Positions 9,910-18,322 of a stretch of DNA of 64,000 nt are shown in pieces. This DNA is from CAYOZN01 sp964408455 (lineage in GTDB: Bacteria > Planctomycetota > Phycisphaerae > UBA1845 > UTPLA1). The notes under the pieces were generated by a model. It had not been told where the DNA came from and ran no database searches. It saw only the letters and a program-made list of their open reading frames with translations. Position 1 is the first letter of the stretch; every line of letters begins with the position of its first letter. The stretch is taken from the NCBI GenBank assembly GCA_964408455.1, contig CAYOZN010000009.1, positions 1 through 64,000 of the forward strand. The letters are read 5' to 3'. The translations under genes were made by a program, and so were the position numbers.

Positions 9910-11490
9910 ATGTTCAGCCTGACATGCCTGGTGCTGGCGGCCGGCCTATCAACCGGTTCCGGCGACGCCCTGCACGCGTCTGAAGACTGGTCGTACCGCC
10001 ACGCCGCCCACCTTCTGCGGCGTGCTGGTTTCGGCGGCACGCCGGAGCAGATCGCCTATCTCCACGGCCTCGGCCGGCGCGGCGCCGTCAATTACCTGGT
10101 CGATTACGAACGCGTCGGCGAGCCGCCCGAGCCGCTGGCACTGCCGGAATACGAAGGCCCAATCCGCCGCGTGGCGCGTGAGGCCATGGAAGGGGACGAC
10201 CTGTCGCGGGAGGAGCGCCAACGGGCGATCGCCCGCCTGCGTCAGAGGGACCGGATCCAATTCGCCCGCGTCGTCTCGTGGTGGATCGAGCAGATGATCG
10301 CCACGCCGCGCCCGCTGGAGGAAAAGCTGACACTCTTCTGGCACGGACATTTCACCAGCGGCTATCGCGAGGTGAAGAGCAGCTACGCCCTCTACTGGCA
10401 GAACGATCTGCTGCGCAGGCACGCCTCCGGCAACTTCCGCGAGTTTCTCAACGCCATCACCGAAGACGCCGCGATGGTCCTCTATCTGAACACGCAGCAG
10501 AACAGAAAAAACAAGCCCAACGAGAATTACGCCCGCGAGCTGTTGGAGCTGTTTACCCTCGGCGCCGGCCATTACAGCGAGCAGGACATCAAGGAGGCGG
10601 CGCGGGCCTTTACCGGCATCATGATCAATCCCTCCACCGGCCGGGCCTTCTACCACAATCGCCAGCACGACTTCGGCGAAAAGAATTTTCTGGGCGAGAC
10701 CGGCGACTTCGAGCCGGCCGACATCATCGACATCATCCTGAAGCAGCAGCGCGCATCGGAATTTGTGGCCGCCCGGCTGTGGACATTCTTCGCTTACGAA
10801 GCGCCGGAGGCGGAGATCGTCGAAGCGCTGGGCGGCGTGTTTCGCGAAAACAACTACGAAATCAAGCCGGTGCTGCGAGCGATGTTCGCCAGCGACGCCT
10901 TCTACGGCGAACGCGCCATGCTGACGCACATCAAGAGCCCCGTCGAGCTGCTGGTTGGAACTGTGCGCACCCTGGAAATGGACGTCGCCGACATGACGAC
11001 AATGGTCCGCGGGCTCGCATCGATGGGCCAGACACTGATGATGCCGCCGAACGTGAAGGGCTGGGACGGCGGCGAGGCGTGGATCACAACCAGCACCCTG
11101 GCCAATCGCTACAACGTGATCGGTCAGTTGATCGCCGGCACCGATGGTGCACAGTCGCGGCGGGAGATGGAGCGCATGCGCGAGCGGATCATCGCGACGC
11201 TCGGCGACGAAGGCGTCATGATGGACATGGACTTCGTCGCGCCGCAGCCGGCCTACGACCCCATGCCCAAAGTTCGCGAGTTGAAGCTGAACACGGCGAG
11301 CCGGATCGTGGACCACTATCTGAAGGTGCTGTTGCAGCGCAGGCTGCCCCGGGAACGGCAGGCGACACTGGTCGAAGCGCTTCAAAAGAGCCTGAAGAAC
11401 AAGAAGAACGTCATGGCCGACGAGAATGCGGATGCGGTACGCGGACTGATCCACCTGATCGCCAGCATGCCGGAATATCAGCTTTCGTAG
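9910..11490 (+). CDS. DUF1800 family exported protein
   Basis: ATG 9910 follows GGGAGG at 6 nt and begins a signal peptide (MFSLTCLVLAAGLSTGSGDA); the 526-residue product has the DUF1800 hallmarks HLLRRAGFGGTPEQI, EKLTLFWHGHF, NENYARELLELFTLG, AFTGI and MPPNVKGWDGG. The biochemical role of DUF1800 is not established. It is nearly always encoded beside DUF1501, as here, and the pair is very frequent in planctomycetes. The downstream DUF1501 gene starts 76 bp later, so they form an operon. Export suggests action outside the cytoplasm. Confidence 0.92.
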   Translation: MFSLTCLVLAAGLSTGSGDALHASEDWSYRHAAHLLRRAGFGGTPEQIAYLHGLGRRGAVNYLVDYERVGEPPEPLALPEYEGPIRRVAREAMEGDDLSREERQRAIARLRQRDRIQFARVVSWWIEQMIATPRPLEEKLTLFWHGHFTSGYREVKSSYALYWQNDLLRRHASGNFREFLNAITEDAAMVLYLNTQQNRKNKPNENYARELLELFTLGAGHYSEQDIKEAARAFTGIMINPSTGRAFYHNRQHDFGEKNFLGETGDFEPADIIDIILKQQRASEFVAARLWTFFAYEAPEAEIVEALGGVFRENNYEIKPVLRAMFASDAFYGERAMLTHIKSPVELLVGTVRTLEMDVADMTTMVRGLASMGQTLMMPPNVKGWDGGEAWITTSTLANRYNVIGQLIAGTDGAQSRREMERMRERIIATLGDEGVMMDMDFVAPQPAYDPMPKVRELKLNTASRIVDHYLKVLLQRRLPRERQATLVEALQKSLKNKKNVMADENADAVRGLIHLIASMPEYQLS

Positions 11491-11499
11491 CCATCAGAG

Positions 11500-11549
11500 C
11501 CCCGCACGAGAGTGCGGCGCAGATCAGGACCCCGCACGGGAGTGCGGGG
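11500..11549. repeat. Two tandem GC-rich hairpin repeats between the DUF1800 and DUF1501 genes
   Basis: Unit 1 (11500-11517) and unit 2 (11530-11549) share the form ATCAG-RR-CCCCGCAC-GRGA-GTGCGG. Unit 2 is a perfect 8-bp stem (CCCCGCAC/GTGCGGGG) with a GGGA loop. There is no T-run, so they are not classical terminators. They could tune expression between the two operon genes or be a mobile palindromic repeat. Confidence 0.6.
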
Positions 11550-11566
11550 GACATCGGAGACGGCAC

Positions 11567-12910
11567 ATGAGTGAACCAACCATCCACACGCGGCGCGAAT
11601 TCGTGCAGAAGGGCCTCACGTTGCTGAGCGCCTCGGCGACCGTGCCCTACTTTCTCGACCGTACCGCGTGGGCCATGACCGATCCGCTCGACGTAAAGCG
11701 CACCAGCGGCCGCGGCAATACCAACGAGCGCGTGCTGGTCGTGCTCCAGCTGGCCGGCGGCAACGACGGGCTGAACACCGTCGTGCCCTATCAGAACGAC
11801 GCATACTATCGCGCCCGCCCGCGAATCGGCATTGCCAGGGACGAGGCACTCAAGGTGACCGACCAGCTTGGGTTCCATCCGCGGGCCGAGGGACTGAAGA
11901 AGCTCTACGAAGCCGGTCTGTTGGCCGTGGTGCAGGGCGTGGGCTACCCGAATCCGAACCGCTCGCACTTTGTCTCCACCGACATCTGGTCCACGGGCGA
12001 TCCGAGCGAGGCGATGCACAACGGGTGGATCGGCCGGTACTTCGATTGCTCATGCGCCGGCACTCAACGGCCGGAGCCGAAATTGGGCATCGCGCTGACG
12101 AGCGAGGCCCCGCTGGCGATGGCAGGCTCGAAATTCAGCCCGGTCAGCTTCGCCAGCCCGGACGAACTCACGTGGCGCGGACCGGGGGCGAAGGGTCCGG
12201 GCCGGGCCGCGTTTGAGAAACTCAATAAGGTGTCAAAGCAGCGGCGCTCTAAAAAGTCGCCGGATGCGCCGATGAACGAGGCCGGGGCGCTGGCGTATCT
12301 GGAGCGGATGGCGATGGATGCGCGGGCCAGCGCGGCGGAGATTCAGGAGGCGGCGGGCCCGGGCGGCGGCGGTGGACGCGGGCGCGGCGGACGTCGCCGT
12401 TTGGGCCTCTTCGGCGGTCAGGGCCGCGGGGGAGAGCTGGGGCAGCAGCTGACGATGGTGCGCCGGATGATCGCCGCCGGCTTAAAGACGCGCGTCTATT
12501 ACGTCTCGATGGGCGGCTTCGACACGCACGCCCAGCAGCCGGGGCGGCACCAGCAGCTCATGGGCCAGCTCGGCGAGGCGCTGGCCGACTTTATTGACGG
12601 GCTGAAGGCCGACGGCCTGCTCGACCGCGTGCTGGTCATGAGCTTCAGCGAGTTCGGCCGCCGCGTGGCGGAGAATGGCTCGCAGGGGACCGACCATGGG
12701 GCCGCGGCGCCGCTGTTCGTGATCGGCAGCCGCGTACAGGCGGGCTTCCACGGCGAACACCCTAGCCTGGAGCCGGACAAACTGGACCAGGGCGACTTGA
12801 AATGGTCGATCGACTTTCGCAGCATCTACGCGGCGGTGCTGGTGGATTGGTTGAAGGCGGATGCGACGAAGATTCTGGGCGGGGAGTTTGCGAAACTTCG
12901 GTTGTTTTGA
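11567..12910 (+). CDS. DUF1501 family Tat-exported protein
   Basis: 447 residues. A twin-arginine signal (THTRREFVQKGLTLLSASATVPYFL, with RREF) precedes the DUF1501 core: VLVVLQLAGGNDGLNTVVPY, a metal-site-like segment of the alkaline phosphatase fold, YVSMGGFDTHAQQ, MSFSEFGRR and GTDHGAAAPLFVIG. DUF1501 is related to sulfatase/phosphatase folds, but its substrate is unknown. A Gly/Arg-rich insert at about residues 263-287 is a low-complexity linker. It is translated with DUF1800 upstream. SD GGAG lies about 9 nt before the ATG. Confidence 0.92.
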   Translation: MSEPTIHTRREFVQKGLTLLSASATVPYFLDRTAWAMTDPLDVKRTSGRGNTNERVLVVLQLAGGNDGLNTVVPYQNDAYYRARPRIGIARDEALKVTDQLGFHPRAEGLKKLYEAGLLAVVQGVGYPNPNRSHFVSTDIWSTGDPSEAMHNGWIGRYFDCSCAGTQRPEPKLGIALTSEAPLAMAGSKFSPVSFASPDELTWRGPGAKGPGRAAFEKLNKVSKQRRSKKSPDAPMNEAGALAYLERMAMDARASAAEIQEAAGPGGGGGRGRGGRRRLGLFGGQGRGGELGQQLTMVRRMIAAGLKTRVYYVSMGGFDTHAQQPGRHQQLMGQLGEALADFIDGLKADGLLDRVLVMSFSEFGRRVAENGSQGTDHGAAAPLFVIGSRVQAGFHGEHPSLEPDKLDQGDLKWSIDFRSIYAAVLVDWLKADATKILGGEFAKLRLF

Positions 12911-12915
12911 TCCAT

Positions 12916-13338
12916 TCACAGTTGACCAAGCAGATAGAGTACGCGCGCAATCAGAATGCCGGAGAGCATCGCCTGCACGATTGCCGCGAGCACAATAATC
13001 CGCCGCCGCGTGGACACACTCCATAGCAACAGGATGGGAGTGCAAAAGGCGGTGCAAGATGATAGCTGCAAGAAGCGACGCTCCCCGCCCGGCAGCTTGT
13101 TCACGACCGAAGTTATAAGGCCGCTTGCCGGCAGGTGATCAAACGACAGGTACGCAGCAATGGCCGTGACGACGAGGGTCGAAAAGCATAGCGAAAAGAC
13201 AACTTGCTGCCAGACGCCCCACGGGCGAAGCCATTTCCACTCCTCGGAATCATCGGCGCTGGTTGCGTAAGGCAGAGTGCGGGCAGGCAATTCGCTCATC
13301 GTCCCGCCGGCCAGATTCTCGTCTAACGAATCGCTCAT
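12916..13338 (-). CDS. Small integral membrane protein of unknown function
   Basis: From ATG 13338 the product is 140 residues (a second ATG at 13299 follows a GGCGGG stretch). After a polar N-terminus, three hydrophobic segments are seen: VVFSLCFSTLVVTAIAAYL, an AFCTPILLLWSV segment and IIVLAAIVQAMLSGILIARVLYLL. No family is recognised. It lies 33 bp downstream of rlmI on the same strand and converges with DUF1501 with only 5 bp between stop codons, so it may be co-transcribed with rlmI. Codon use matches its neighbours, which supports a real gene. Confidence 0.6.
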   Translation of the reverse strand: MSDSLDENLAGGTMSELPARTLPYATSADDSEEWKWLRPWGVWQQVVFSLCFSTLVVTAIAAYLSFDHLPASGLITSVVNKLPGGERRFLQLSSCTAFCTPILLLWSVSTRRRIIVLAAIVQAMLSGILIARVLYLLGQL

Positions 13339-13370
13339 AAGCAATCATGCTTTTGAATTGCATACGCCGG

Positions 13371-14702
13371 CTACAACATCCGGCACCACAGCGCCTTCAG
13401 ATACTCCGACTCCGGCACGCCAAGCATCACCGGATGATCCGCCGCCGCCCCGGTGCGGTCGAAGAGTTGCACCGCCTGTCGATTGCGGCGGGCGGCGCCG
13501 GTGATGATCTCGGTGAATTTCTCCATCGAAATGAGCCCGCTGCAACTGCACGTCAGCAGCATGCCGCCGGGGCGGACGACCTGCATCGCCAGCGTGTTCA
13601 AATCGCTGTACTTTCGCTCGGCATCTTCCACGTCGTCGCGCGTGGGGGCAAACTTGGGCGGATCGCACACGACGCAGTCGAACTGCCGCTTGTTGGCGAT
13701 CATCTGCCGCAGATACGTGAACGCGTCGGCGTGGACGTGGTTGATCCGCACCTGGTTGAGATTCGCGTTTTTCTTCGCCATCTCCAGCGCCGTCTCGTCG
13801 AGATCGACCGATGTCACTTCGCGGGCGCCGCCGAACACCTTTGCGCACAGCCCGAAGCCGCCGGTGTAGCAGAACAGGTCGAGCACCTCGGCATCGCGGC
13901 AGAGCATGGCGAACCGCCGGCGATTGTCGCGCTGATCGCAGAAGAAGCCCGTCTTGTGACCGGCCGCCACGTCGACGCGATAGCGCACGCCGTGCTCGCG
14001 AATCGTCACCGGGCCGTCGACCGTCAGTGCCGCGTCGGCGGCACGAAAACCCTCGATCTGCTCGATCCGCTCGTCGGCCCGGACGGCGATGCGCCAGCCT
14101 TTCGCGGCCGGATCGGGGCGATCGGGCGAGGCCGGCCGCTCCGGCGAGGCCTGCCGGCCGGTCGACGGCGGGCGATCGAGCGAAGTCGGCTGGTCGAGCT
14201 GTTCACCCAGCAGCCGGGCGAAGAGCTCGACGCGCTGGAACATGCCCAGTGAAAAAAGCTCAAACACCAGGCAGTCGGCGTAGCGTTCTACGATGAGCCC
14301 CGGCAGGCCGTCGCCCTCGGCGTGGACCATGCGCCACGCGTCGGTCACTTCGTGCAGCCGCAATGACGTGCGCAGGGCAACCGCACGCGCCAGCCGCTCG
14401 CGCCAAAACGCATCGTCGATCGCCACGTCGCCCTGTGCAAGCATGCGCAGGGCGATCTGCGACTTCGGGTTGAATAAGCCGCGGCCGAAGAACGAGCCGC
14501 CTCGTTCATAGACATTGACCACGTCGCCGGGGCGAGCAGCGGGGTCGGCCTCGGCGATCATGCGCTGGTAGATGAGCGGGTGATTGGTGAAGGAGCGGAG
14601 GCGGACCCAGGGGGAGAGGGCGTTCTGCAAAGGCGCGAGGGACGCGTGAGCGTCACGCGAACGAGGGCGATAAGCTCCCGATTTACTTTGGGGTCGGTGC
14701 AT
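13371..14702 (-). CDS. rlmI: RlmI-like 23S rRNA m5C methyltransferase (PUA + methyltransferase)
   Basis: 443 residues. An N-terminal PUA-like domain (NHPLIYQRMI ... VYERGGSFFGRGLFNPKSQIALRML) is followed by the RlmI EEHEE region and a class I SAM methyltransferase: GHKTGFFCDQRDNR, VLDLFCYTGGFG (SAM loop), VDLDETALEMAKKN and VCDPPKFAP. The SCSG near the end carries the second cysteine of m5C enzymes. RlmI methylates C1962 of 23S rRNA in E. coli. Residues 170-202 are an unusual Pro/Ser/Arg-rich insert (ASPERPASPDRP) in the middle of the fold, probably a surface loop. Confidence 0.88.
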   Translation of the reverse strand: MHRPQSKSGAYRPRSRDAHASLAPLQNALSPWVRLRSFTNHPLIYQRMIAEADPAARPGDVVNVYERGGSFFGRGLFNPKSQIALRMLAQGDVAIDDAFWRERLARAVALRTSLRLHEVTDAWRMVHAEGDGLPGLIVERYADCLVFELFSLGMFQRVELFARLLGEQLDQPTSLDRPPSTGRQASPERPASPDRPDPAAKGWRIAVRADERIEQIEGFRAADAALTVDGPVTIREHGVRYRVDVAAGHKTGFFCDQRDNRRRFAMLCRDAEVLDLFCYTGGFGLCAKVFGGAREVTSVDLDETALEMAKKNANLNQVRINHVHADAFTYLRQMIANKRQFDCVVCDPPKFAPTRDDVEDAERKYSDLNTLAMQVVRPGGMLLTCSCSGLISMEKFTEIITGAARRNRQAVQLFDRTGAAADHPVMLGVPESEYLKALWCRML

Positions 14703-15014
14703 TCACGTATTGTACGTCTGGAAGCGATGGACTGGCAGCGGAATCGATATATTTCGGCGGTCGTGCCGCCACAGCTTTGCAAGAATGGAGTCTCGCGTTG
14801 TGCCGGTGGCCTCGTAAGAACAGAGCCCCGTGCTGTGCACGGGGTTGCGAGCAGACCTTCCATTGACGGGAAGTTCACAACGCGCGCATCGATGAAGATC
14901 AACGCTCAACCCCGGCCACAGGCCGGGGCTCCGTGATCACGCTTTCCCGGCGAGGATTCAAGTGGTGGCAAGGTTTTATTCGGGGAAGGCGCGGTTTCAT
15001 TCGTTTGCGAGGTT
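14703..15014. repeat. Intergenic region with composite palindromic repeat, copy 2
   Basis: The 312 bp between the nucleotidyltransferase-like gene and rlmI hold no gene. At 14817-14850 an AAGAACAGAG block leads into a perfect hairpin (CCCCGTGC-TGT-GCACGGGG, 14826-14844). At 14905-14931 lies the exact 27-nt copy of the element at 8746-8772. A short direct duplication with GGTTTCATTCG-like words follows around 14970-15020. Confidence 0.65.
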
Positions 15015-16229
15015 TCATTCTTTACGCTCAAAACGCCGCGATTCCTCGCGAATCGACCGAAACAGCGCCTGCTCCGTCGCCGAATACTCCCGCTTTCGCC
15101 GGGCGACGACTTTCATCGCGACCTTGAGCGCCCGCTCGACGTCGTGCTCGGCGTGTCCCTCGTCCGTCAGCCAACTGAAGCTGGGCACAAACTTCGGGGC
15201 GTAGGCGCTGACGAACACGTTGCAGGCGTAGCCGACGACGCAGCCCGTCGGCAGTGCCACGCGGATGCCCGTCTTGCTGTGATCGCCGATGATCGCGCCG
15301 ACGAACATCTCGCCGCTGTCCACCGGGCGGCCGTTCACGTGCACCGTCACCGGGCCGTAGGTGTTCTTCAGATCGCTGGTGACGGTGTCGGCGCCGAGGT
15401 TGACCCACTCGCCGACGTAGCTGTGGCCGAGAAAGCCGTCGTGCTGCTTATTCGAATAGGCGTGGATCGTGCTGCCTTCGACTTCGCCGCCGACCTTGCA
15501 GACCGGGCCGATGCTGCTGCCGGGCCGGATGTTCGCGCCGCTCTGGATGATGCAGCCGTCGCCGATATAGCATGGGCCGGTGATGGTCACATTGGGATTG
15601 ATCGTGACGTTTTCGCCGACGTAAATCGGCCCATTCTCCGCATCCAGCACGCTGCACGGCTTGACGACGCTGCCATCGCCGATGTGGATGGCCGATTCGT
15701 TGAGCAGATGCGCACCGGGATAGACGAGCCCGTGCACGATCGGCGCGATCGAGCTGAACTGCCGTTCGATTTCGGCGGGGTTTTCGAGCACCGCCTGCCA
15801 GGGATAGTCGATGAGCCGGGCGGCGCCCTCCGGCAGGTCGACGCGACGCAGCGTCATGCTCCCCGTACCGGAGACCGCCGCGCGAATGGCATCCAGCCCG
15901 CCGCCCCCGTCGAACCGTGCCGCCAGAATGGCGTCGCCTTCGGTCGCTACGCTGCCGGGCGGCAGCTCGAACCGCCGCCGCACCAGCAGCCGGCCGTTGA
16001 CCCACAGTTGATCGCCCCCTGCCTGCCCCCCGGCGAACAGCCGCGGAAACCGCTCGCGCAGGGCGGGCTCGATCGACGGCCGCACCTGCACCCCCGCCAC
16101 CGGCCCGAAGGCCGACTCGATCTTCGCCAGCAGATTGTCGAAGCCCACGCGGATGTTGAAGACCGCGCGGCCATAGACCAGCGGCAGCAGGTTCGCAAAG
16201 CCGTCATCTTCAAAGACGATGATCTGCAT
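15015..16229 (-). CDS. Putative sugar nucleotidyltransferase with left-handed beta-helix (GlmU-like)
   Basis: ATG 16229 starts MQIIVFEDDGFANLLPLVYGR, the usual opening of the NTP_transf_4 type; an in-frame ATG 12 bp upstream is possible. The 404 residues comprise an N-terminal nucleotidyltransferase-like domain (about 1-130) and hexapeptide repeats (about 165-360: IHIGDGSVVKPCSVLD, GPIYVGENVTINPNVTI, GPCYIGDGCIIQSGANI) forming a left-handed parallel beta-helix. Such proteins probably make or acylate nucleotide sugars in the cytoplasm, but the substrate is unknown. The canonical LAAGxGTRM motif is absent, so catalysis may differ from GlmU. Confidence 0.75.
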   Translation of the reverse strand: MQIIVFEDDGFANLLPLVYGRAVFNIRVGFDNLLAKIESAFGPVAGVQVRPSIEPALRERFPRLFAGGQAGGDQLWVNGRLLVRRRFELPPGSVATEGDAILAARFDGGGGLDAIRAAVSGTGSMTLRRVDLPEGAARLIDYPWQAVLENPAEIERQFSSIAPIVHGLVYPGAHLLNESAIHIGDGSVVKPCSVLDAENGPIYVGENVTINPNVTITGPCYIGDGCIIQSGANIRPGSSIGPVCKVGGEVEGSTIHAYSNKQHDGFLGHSYVGEWVNLGADTVTSDLKNTYGPVTVHVNGRPVDSGEMFVGAIIGDHSKTGIRVALPTGCVVGYACNVFVSAYAPKFVPSFSWLTDEGHAEHDVERALKVAMKVVARRKREYSATEQALFRSIREESRRFERKE

Positions 16230-16788
16230 GGTCGACGTCATCCATCTGCGCCAATGTCGGAGCCGGACCGTTTCCGGTCCGGTTCTCTTTCGCGCGGAAG
16301 CCCGCAGACACTCACGCGGCGACACAGCGCCTTTGACGCTGGTTTACAGCCTGATACGCCGGCTGGCAAGGCTGGACGAGCTTCAAGGTGTCGGTAATGA
16401 AGAGCCATGGGGCCGACGTGCCGCCACGTGTGCGCGATAGNNNNNNNNNNNNNNNNNNNNNNNNNNNNNNNNNNNNNNNNNNNNNNNNNNNNNNNNNNNN
16501 NNNNNNNNNNNNNNNNNNNNNNNNNNNNNNNNNNNNNNNNAGGTGTCGGTAATGAAGAGCCATGGGGCCGACGTGCCGCCACGTGTGCGCGATAGACGGG
16601 ATTCCTGAAGATTGGCGAACTATACAGTGGCCGCCAGGAAGATCGGCAGGCACAGCAGTGCCGCGATTAAGCAGGGATGGCTCGGTCCTAGCCATCCAAA
16701 AAAAGGCGGCGAGCCAAATCGTCTCCACATGGCAGCGTTGTTGGTCCGGGGGTTGTTTATTGCGGCGTTACAAACGGGCCGCATCTCA
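16230..16788. other. Intergenic region containing an assembly gap
   Basis: No gene is seen. It contains the gap described separately and, at 16675-16697, an 8-bp perfect inverted repeat (GGATGGCT/AGCCATCC, 7-nt loop) followed by seven A on the plus strand. Confidence 0.6.
16386..16595. other. Assembly gap (100 N) flanked by an identical 55-bp duplication
   Basis: 16386-16440 and 16541-16595 are identical over exactly 55 bp (both begin AGGTGTCGGTAATG and end GTGTGCGCGATAG), with 100 N between. The real sequence most likely contains this block once, so about 155 bp of the given sequence is probably artificial. Confidence 0.9.
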
Positions 16789-18219
16789 TCAAGGACCGTT
16801 CCGTGCCGGCAAATCGCTGTGAGGTTGCGCCGTGTTATCAATCAATTTCCGCGCTGCATCGCGCGTCAGTTTCAGGTAGTGATCCGCCGGCCTGCCGTCA
16901 TACGTCAGAAACGGCGACGTGCCCACCGGCGGGTCCTGCGAGACGTTGAAGATGCAGGTGCCCTCGTCCATTTCGTCGAACATGGCCACGTATATCATCC
17001 CGGCATTGCCGGCGATGGCGGAGTCGAGCTGGGCTGTGTAGAAGTCGCCACCGCGACGGGGAATCTGGTCGAGCGGCTTGTCGGCGGCGCGGGCGTGCAG
17101 ATTGTGCCAACTGAATCCGGGAAACACAACCGGGCAGTAGGCCACACCCTTGTCACCAAGCCACTTGCGGTCCGTCGTGACGTGCCACGCCATCGACAGG
17201 CGGGCATTCGCCGGCGTGTCGTAGCGGCCGACGCTCCAGGGGCTGACGATGTCAGCCTTCGCAATGAGCGTATGCAGGGCGGGATCGCCCACGGCATCGC
17301 GATGAAGCTCGCGCCACCAATATGGCACGCCCAGAAAGACCGCCCAGCCGCCGAGTTCGGCGTCCGGAGCACCGTCGGCGGCCCTGTTGCTATCATCTGA
17401 CGCGGTGTCATCACCCGTTCGCAGACCTCGCTTTAAAGGCCCGGCGGCCGGCCGGCCGTGGAGCCGTTCGACCAGGCGATCAATCTCCGCGAGGCTGTAT
17501 TGCCGCCCGTCGTTGAAGCCGACGCCCCAGATTCCGATGAGCGGCCGACCTTTGAAGTGAAGGTAATACCGGTCGTGGCGGAAATCGTGCCTTTCAAGTA
17601 AGCGACGCAGATCCGGCACCAATACGCCTTCGATCTCTCCGGCCGCGAGCCCGGTCAGATCGTACATCAGTGCCCACGGCACACCGTGCCGATTCGAACC
17701 GCCGCGGACATTCTCCAGCACCTTGTCCCGGAAGGCCCGCACCTTGTCATTTTTCGTGTCAACGGCAAACCGCTGAAGAAACGCCCCGCCGATGTCAAAC
17801 TCGCGCATCCAGGCGAGGTGCCGGGCAACGGTCGCCTGGTTAAACGCGCTGTAAACGTGCGCCGCGGTTCCGTCGCGATGCTTGAACATGGTCTGGCGTT
17901 TCTCATCCTCGCCACATTCGGACACATCGGGCCAGTAGTCGATGCAACACTGACCGGGCCAGAAGCCCCACTTGCCCCGGTAATGGAAGAATCCGATTCC
18001 GGCGCCGTCGCCGTCGGCCGCGTACCAGCCCTGATAGCCGACGACGATGCGCCCGCGAATGTCCGGCGGCGCGACCGCCCGCGGATTTGCCGGTTCACCA
18101 GCTACGACAGGCGAAGCGAGCGCCACCGCGATGCACAGCAGCACGCCCCGCCACGGCGCGCGTTGCCCGCGCGGCGCCGTAGCACACCCGGCGAACATTG
18201 CGGCAACCAACTCCGTCAT
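16789..18219 (-). CDS. Exported glycoside hydrolase family 71/99-like protein
   Basis: From ATG 18219 the protein has 476 residues and a hydrophobic signal (WRGVLLCIAVALASPVVAGE). The core matches GH71/99-like TIM barrels: IVVGYQGWYAADGDG, FHYRGKWGFWPGQ, DYWPDVSE, HVYSAFNQATVARHLAWM, DIGGAFLQRF and the C-terminal YVAMFDEMDEGTCIFNV. Such enzymes cleave alpha-linked glycans (for example endo-alpha-mannosidase), but the substrate here is not predictable. A hydrophilic insert (about residues 268-296, rich in Asp and Arg) interrupts the domain. A longer frame reaches 18432 but overlaps the upstream HAF gene. It lies about 100 bp downstream of that gene on the same strand. Confidence 0.75.
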   Translation of the reverse strand: MTELVAAMFAGCATAPRGQRAPWRGVLLCIAVALASPVVAGEPANPRAVAPPDIRGRIVVGYQGWYAADGDGAGIGFFHYRGKWGFWPGQCCIDYWPDVSECGEDEKRQTMFKHRDGTAAHVYSAFNQATVARHLAWMREFDIGGAFLQRFAVDTKNDKVRAFRDKVLENVRGGSNRHGVPWALMYDLTGLAAGEIEGVLVPDLRRLLERHDFRHDRYYLHFKGRPLIGIWGVGFNDGRQYSLAEIDRLVERLHGRPAAGPLKRGLRTGDDTASDDSNRAADGAPDAELGGWAVFLGVPYWWRELHRDAVGDPALHTLIAKADIVSPWSVGRYDTPANARLSMAWHVTTDRKWLGDKGVAYCPVVFPGFSWHNLHARAADKPLDQIPRRGGDFYTAQLDSAIAGNAGMIYVAMFDEMDEGTCIFNVSQDPPVGTSPFLTYDGRPADHYLKLTRDAARKLIDNTAQPHSDLPARNGP

Positions 18220-18322
18220 GCCCTGCACGCGGCTTATCACTCCCGCACGAGCCACAGGCGCGGCACATGGCGCTTCCAAGACTGACGCCGTCCGACGCTT
18301 CGGATCGAACTTCGACGAAAAC

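Noticed and set aside
16675..16697. 8-bp inverted repeat followed by seven A, near the first assembly gap
   Set aside because: The homopolymer run follows the stem as A on the plus strand and precedes it as T on the minus strand, so it is not an intrinsic terminator for either direction. Left as an unexplained hairpin.
16238..16728. Minus-strand open frames running through the N gap at 16.4 kb
   Set aside because: They consist mostly of the duplicated 55-bp block and N; no domain or ribosome-binding site supports a gene.
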